Assembly: GCA_046496815.1 (NCBI GenBank)
Contig: JAWOGN010000034.1
Span: forward strand, 1-14,352
Length of the DNA stretch: 14,352 nucleotides
Origin: JAWOGN01 sp046496815
Lineage (GTDB): Bacteria; Desulfobacterota; DSM-4660; Desulfatiglandales; Desulfatiglandaceae
Reading direction: 5' to 3'
The notes beneath the pieces were generated by a model that did not search any database, was not told the origin of the DNA, and saw only the letters and a list, made by a program, of their open reading frames with translations. The position numbers and the translations under genes were made by a program. Of the stretch, positions 13,317 through 14,352 are shown one piece after another (the first letter of the stretch is position 1; each line of letters opens with the position of its first letter).

Positions 13317-13678
13317 ATGCCCGGACAACCAAGACTTGATACGCCCGGGGCATTGCATCATGTCATGGCCGTGGGATTGACGGATTAAAGATATTCGGCG
13401 GGAAAAAAGATTGCGAAGACTTTCTTGGCCGGTTGAAAGATCTTTGTGATAAAGAGGCCCTGAGTATTTACGCCGGGGTCGTAAAGGATATTAAAACGCT
13501 GAAGAGATATGAATGGTGTGGTCATTCCGTCATGATGGGAATCATAAAGCGCCCTTGGCAGGATGCAGATGCGATTCTTTCCTATTTCGGAAAGATGCGG
13601 AAAAGGGGCATTGAAAAATATGAGCAATTTGTTGAACAAGGAGTAAAAGCAGGTAGCCGACCGGGGCTGGTGGGCGGA
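13317..13678 (+). pseudogene. REP-associated tyrosine transposase (RAYT) relic: frameshift plus loss of the catalytic core
   Basis: ATG 13317 opens MPGQPRLDTPGALHHVMA, the standard RAYT start. At 13370 one base is missing (expected ...MA-RGID); the next frame then reads GIDGLKIFGGKKDCEDFLGR and LKDLCDKEALSIYA. Normally A(W/Y)ALMxNHxHLL, with the HUH metal-binding histidines and later the catalytic Tyr, should follow. Instead the frame jumps straight to GVVKDIKTLKRYEW, a C-terminal segment usually some 80 residues further on. It continues with YFGKMRKRGIEKYEQFVEQG and PGLVGG, after which similarity ends. So the protein lacks its whole active site and cannot be functional. A hairpin with CCCCTGAAAGGGG lies just upstream. 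Confidence 0.8.
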
Positions 13679-13840
13679 ATATGCCGAGGGGCTTTTCTTA
13701 CGGGTGTTGATGTGGATTTACTTGCTGGAAGTCGGCCTGTTCCGCTTGCTCCCGACACAACAAAAGTTGGTGTAGTCGCATCTATAACCACAGGCATTGG
13801 CGATATTATGATAGCTGTCGGAGGGCTTCGGGGGGAGTGA
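13679..13840 (+). pseudogene. 3' tail of an unidentified ORF joined to the RAYT relic
   Basis: The frame continues from the RAYT remnant with ICRGAFLTGVDVDLLAGSRP then VPLAPDTTKVGVVASITTGI and GDIMIAVGGLRGE, stop at 13838-13840. The sequence is not RAYT-like. SRPVPLAPD...GIGDIMIAVGG looks like a genuine small-residue membrane or exported tail, but I cannot name the family. Another frame also reads a hydrophobic stretch (YAEGLFLRVLMWIYLLEVGL), so a membrane protein with a frame change is possible. Its stop lies 10 bases before the attC-like site, the normal place for the gene of an integron cassette. Confidence 0.35.
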
Positions 13841-13849
13841 ATAGAGATC

Positions 13850-13910
13850 ACACAACAAGGCAGTAATGGCGACGGCAAAAAGCCGCCGCGCCTTATGCCG
13901 AGCGTTAGGG
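13850..13910. other. Integron attC-like recombination site
   Basis: About 61 bases. The right core is GCGTTAGGG (GTTAGGG at 13904-13910, matching GTTRRRY at 6 of 7) and the left core ACACAAC (13850-13856, matching RYYYAAC at 6 of 7). Between them is an imperfect palindrome: AAGGCA...GGCGACGGC-AAAAA-GCCGCCGCGCC...TGCC, with the G+C-rich centre and AGCGTTAG end typical of attC sites. An ORF ends 10 bases before it and another starts 38 bases after it, as in a cassette array. No integrase gene is in the window. Confidence 0.55.
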
Positions 13911-13948
13911 GCCTGGCAGTAGCTCGCCTTAACAGAGAGGAGATGCAT

Positions 13949-14352
13949 ATGAAAGGACAGACGCTTCTAACCCGATATCTGCTTGCGAAGCCAACTCTCC
14001 GAATGGTGATTGAATGGCCTATTATAATCGTCATTGGGATCTTGGGCGAGATATTCTCATGGGTCAGGATGCCTTTGTCCCCATACTCAAACTTTATTGG
14101 TGGGGCAATTCTCCTTGGGGGTTGGATCTTTCACGCCTATTGTCATAGGGGTCACAAACATGCCCACGAACATTCGCAGCAAATCGAGGGACTCGTCACA
14201 ACCGGAGTGTTTTCTAAAATGCGCCACCCCATGTATTTGAGTTTGATTCTCATGTACCTGGGTTTGCCCATCGCATGGGGAATCGTATGGATGCTCCTTC
14301 CTTCGCTTCTCTTTTCGGCATTGACTGTGTTGACCACGATCAAGGAAGAGGA
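13949..14352 (+). CDS. Isoprenylcysteine carboxyl methyltransferase (ICMT/PEMT)-family membrane protein, partial
   Basis: 134 residues are visible; the gene runs off the right end. GAGAGGAG at 13935-13942 is 6 bases before ATG 13949, so this start is preferred over the in-frame ATG 13943. Hydrophobic helices lie at about 22-39 (EWPIIIVIGILGEIFSWV), 48-62 and 95-130. The family signature is clear: GLVTTGVFSKMRHPMYLSLI (residues 81-100, RHPMY at 92-96) followed by two helices and the SAM-binding acidic pair at KEE (133-134). Members of this membrane methyltransferase group modify prenylcysteine, phospholipids or other substrates; the substrate is unknown here. It begins 38 bases after the attC-like site, so it may be a cassette gene. 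Confidence 0.8.
   Translation, partial: MKGQTLLTRYLLAKPTLRMVIEWPIIIVIGILGEIFSWVRMPLSPYSNFIGGAILLGGWIFHAYCHRGHKHAHEHSQQIEGLVTTGVFSKMRHPMYLSLILMYLGLPIAWGIVWMLLPSLLFSALTVLTTIKEE

Noticed and set aside
13850..13910. Reading the attC-like palindrome as a transcription terminator
   Set aside because: No T tract follows on either strand, and the ends match integron core sites instead.

Overview
The window looks like accessory chromosome from an anaerobic Desulfobacterota (old Deltaproteobacteria) type organism. This rests on gene content: a B12-binding radical SAM protein, two different DUF169 proteins, a PEP-CTERM sorting tail, an IHF-alpha relic of deltaproteobacterial type, and secreted thrombospondin-3/PKD architecture. 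It is inference; there is no rRNA or other taxonomic marker here.

Layout. (1) 1-566 is debris: the C-terminal DnaA-like domain of a REP-associated tyrosine transposase (RAYT) with an in-frame stop, then a frameshifted IHF-alpha relic. (2) 596-6466 is the main plus-strand block: B12/radical SAM protein, DUF169 protein, class III aminotransferase of the glutamate-1-semialdehyde aminomutase type, RidA-family protein lacking the usual arginine, 3'-truncated nitronate monooxygenase, and a second, much more GC-rich DUF169 protein. They share orientation and suggest a modification or amine-handling pathway assembled from parts, now partly decayed. (3) 6467-7550 has little coding content but several strong inverted repeats. 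At 7352-7499 a possible minus-strand small RNA (promoter and terminator both visible) overlaps a possible plus-strand attenuator. (4) 7551-9620 encodes a secreted multidomain calcium-binding adhesin-like protein with its own terminator. (5) 9690-11430 is a gene graveyard: a tiny minus ORF with a terminator, an N-terminal scrap of a FAD oxidoreductase, an inverted REP pair, a PEP-CTERM tail, a zinc-ribbon (InsA-like) relic and a frameshifted KhpA relic. (6) 11454-12704 on the minus strand carries three intact-looking small genes: an 85-aa membrane protein, an exported SRPBCC/START-like protein and a 58-62 aa single-CxxC protein. The first and last share an N-terminal KIIQF motif. (7) 12750-13250 is non-coding with a diverged direct duplication and hairpins. 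(8) 13317-14352 holds a second RAYT relic (internal deletion plus a 1-base frameshift) joined to the tail of an unknown ORF, then an integron attC-like site, then the start of an isoprenylcysteine-methyltransferase-like membrane protein running off the window.

The most notable points are the small RNA/attenuator locus at 7.4 kb, the attC-like site with a gene placed as in a cassette, the mixed-origin radical SAM/DUF169/aminotransferase/Rid cluster, and the co-occurrence of two RAYT relics with an inverted REP pair. No tRNA, rRNA or CRISPR array was seen.
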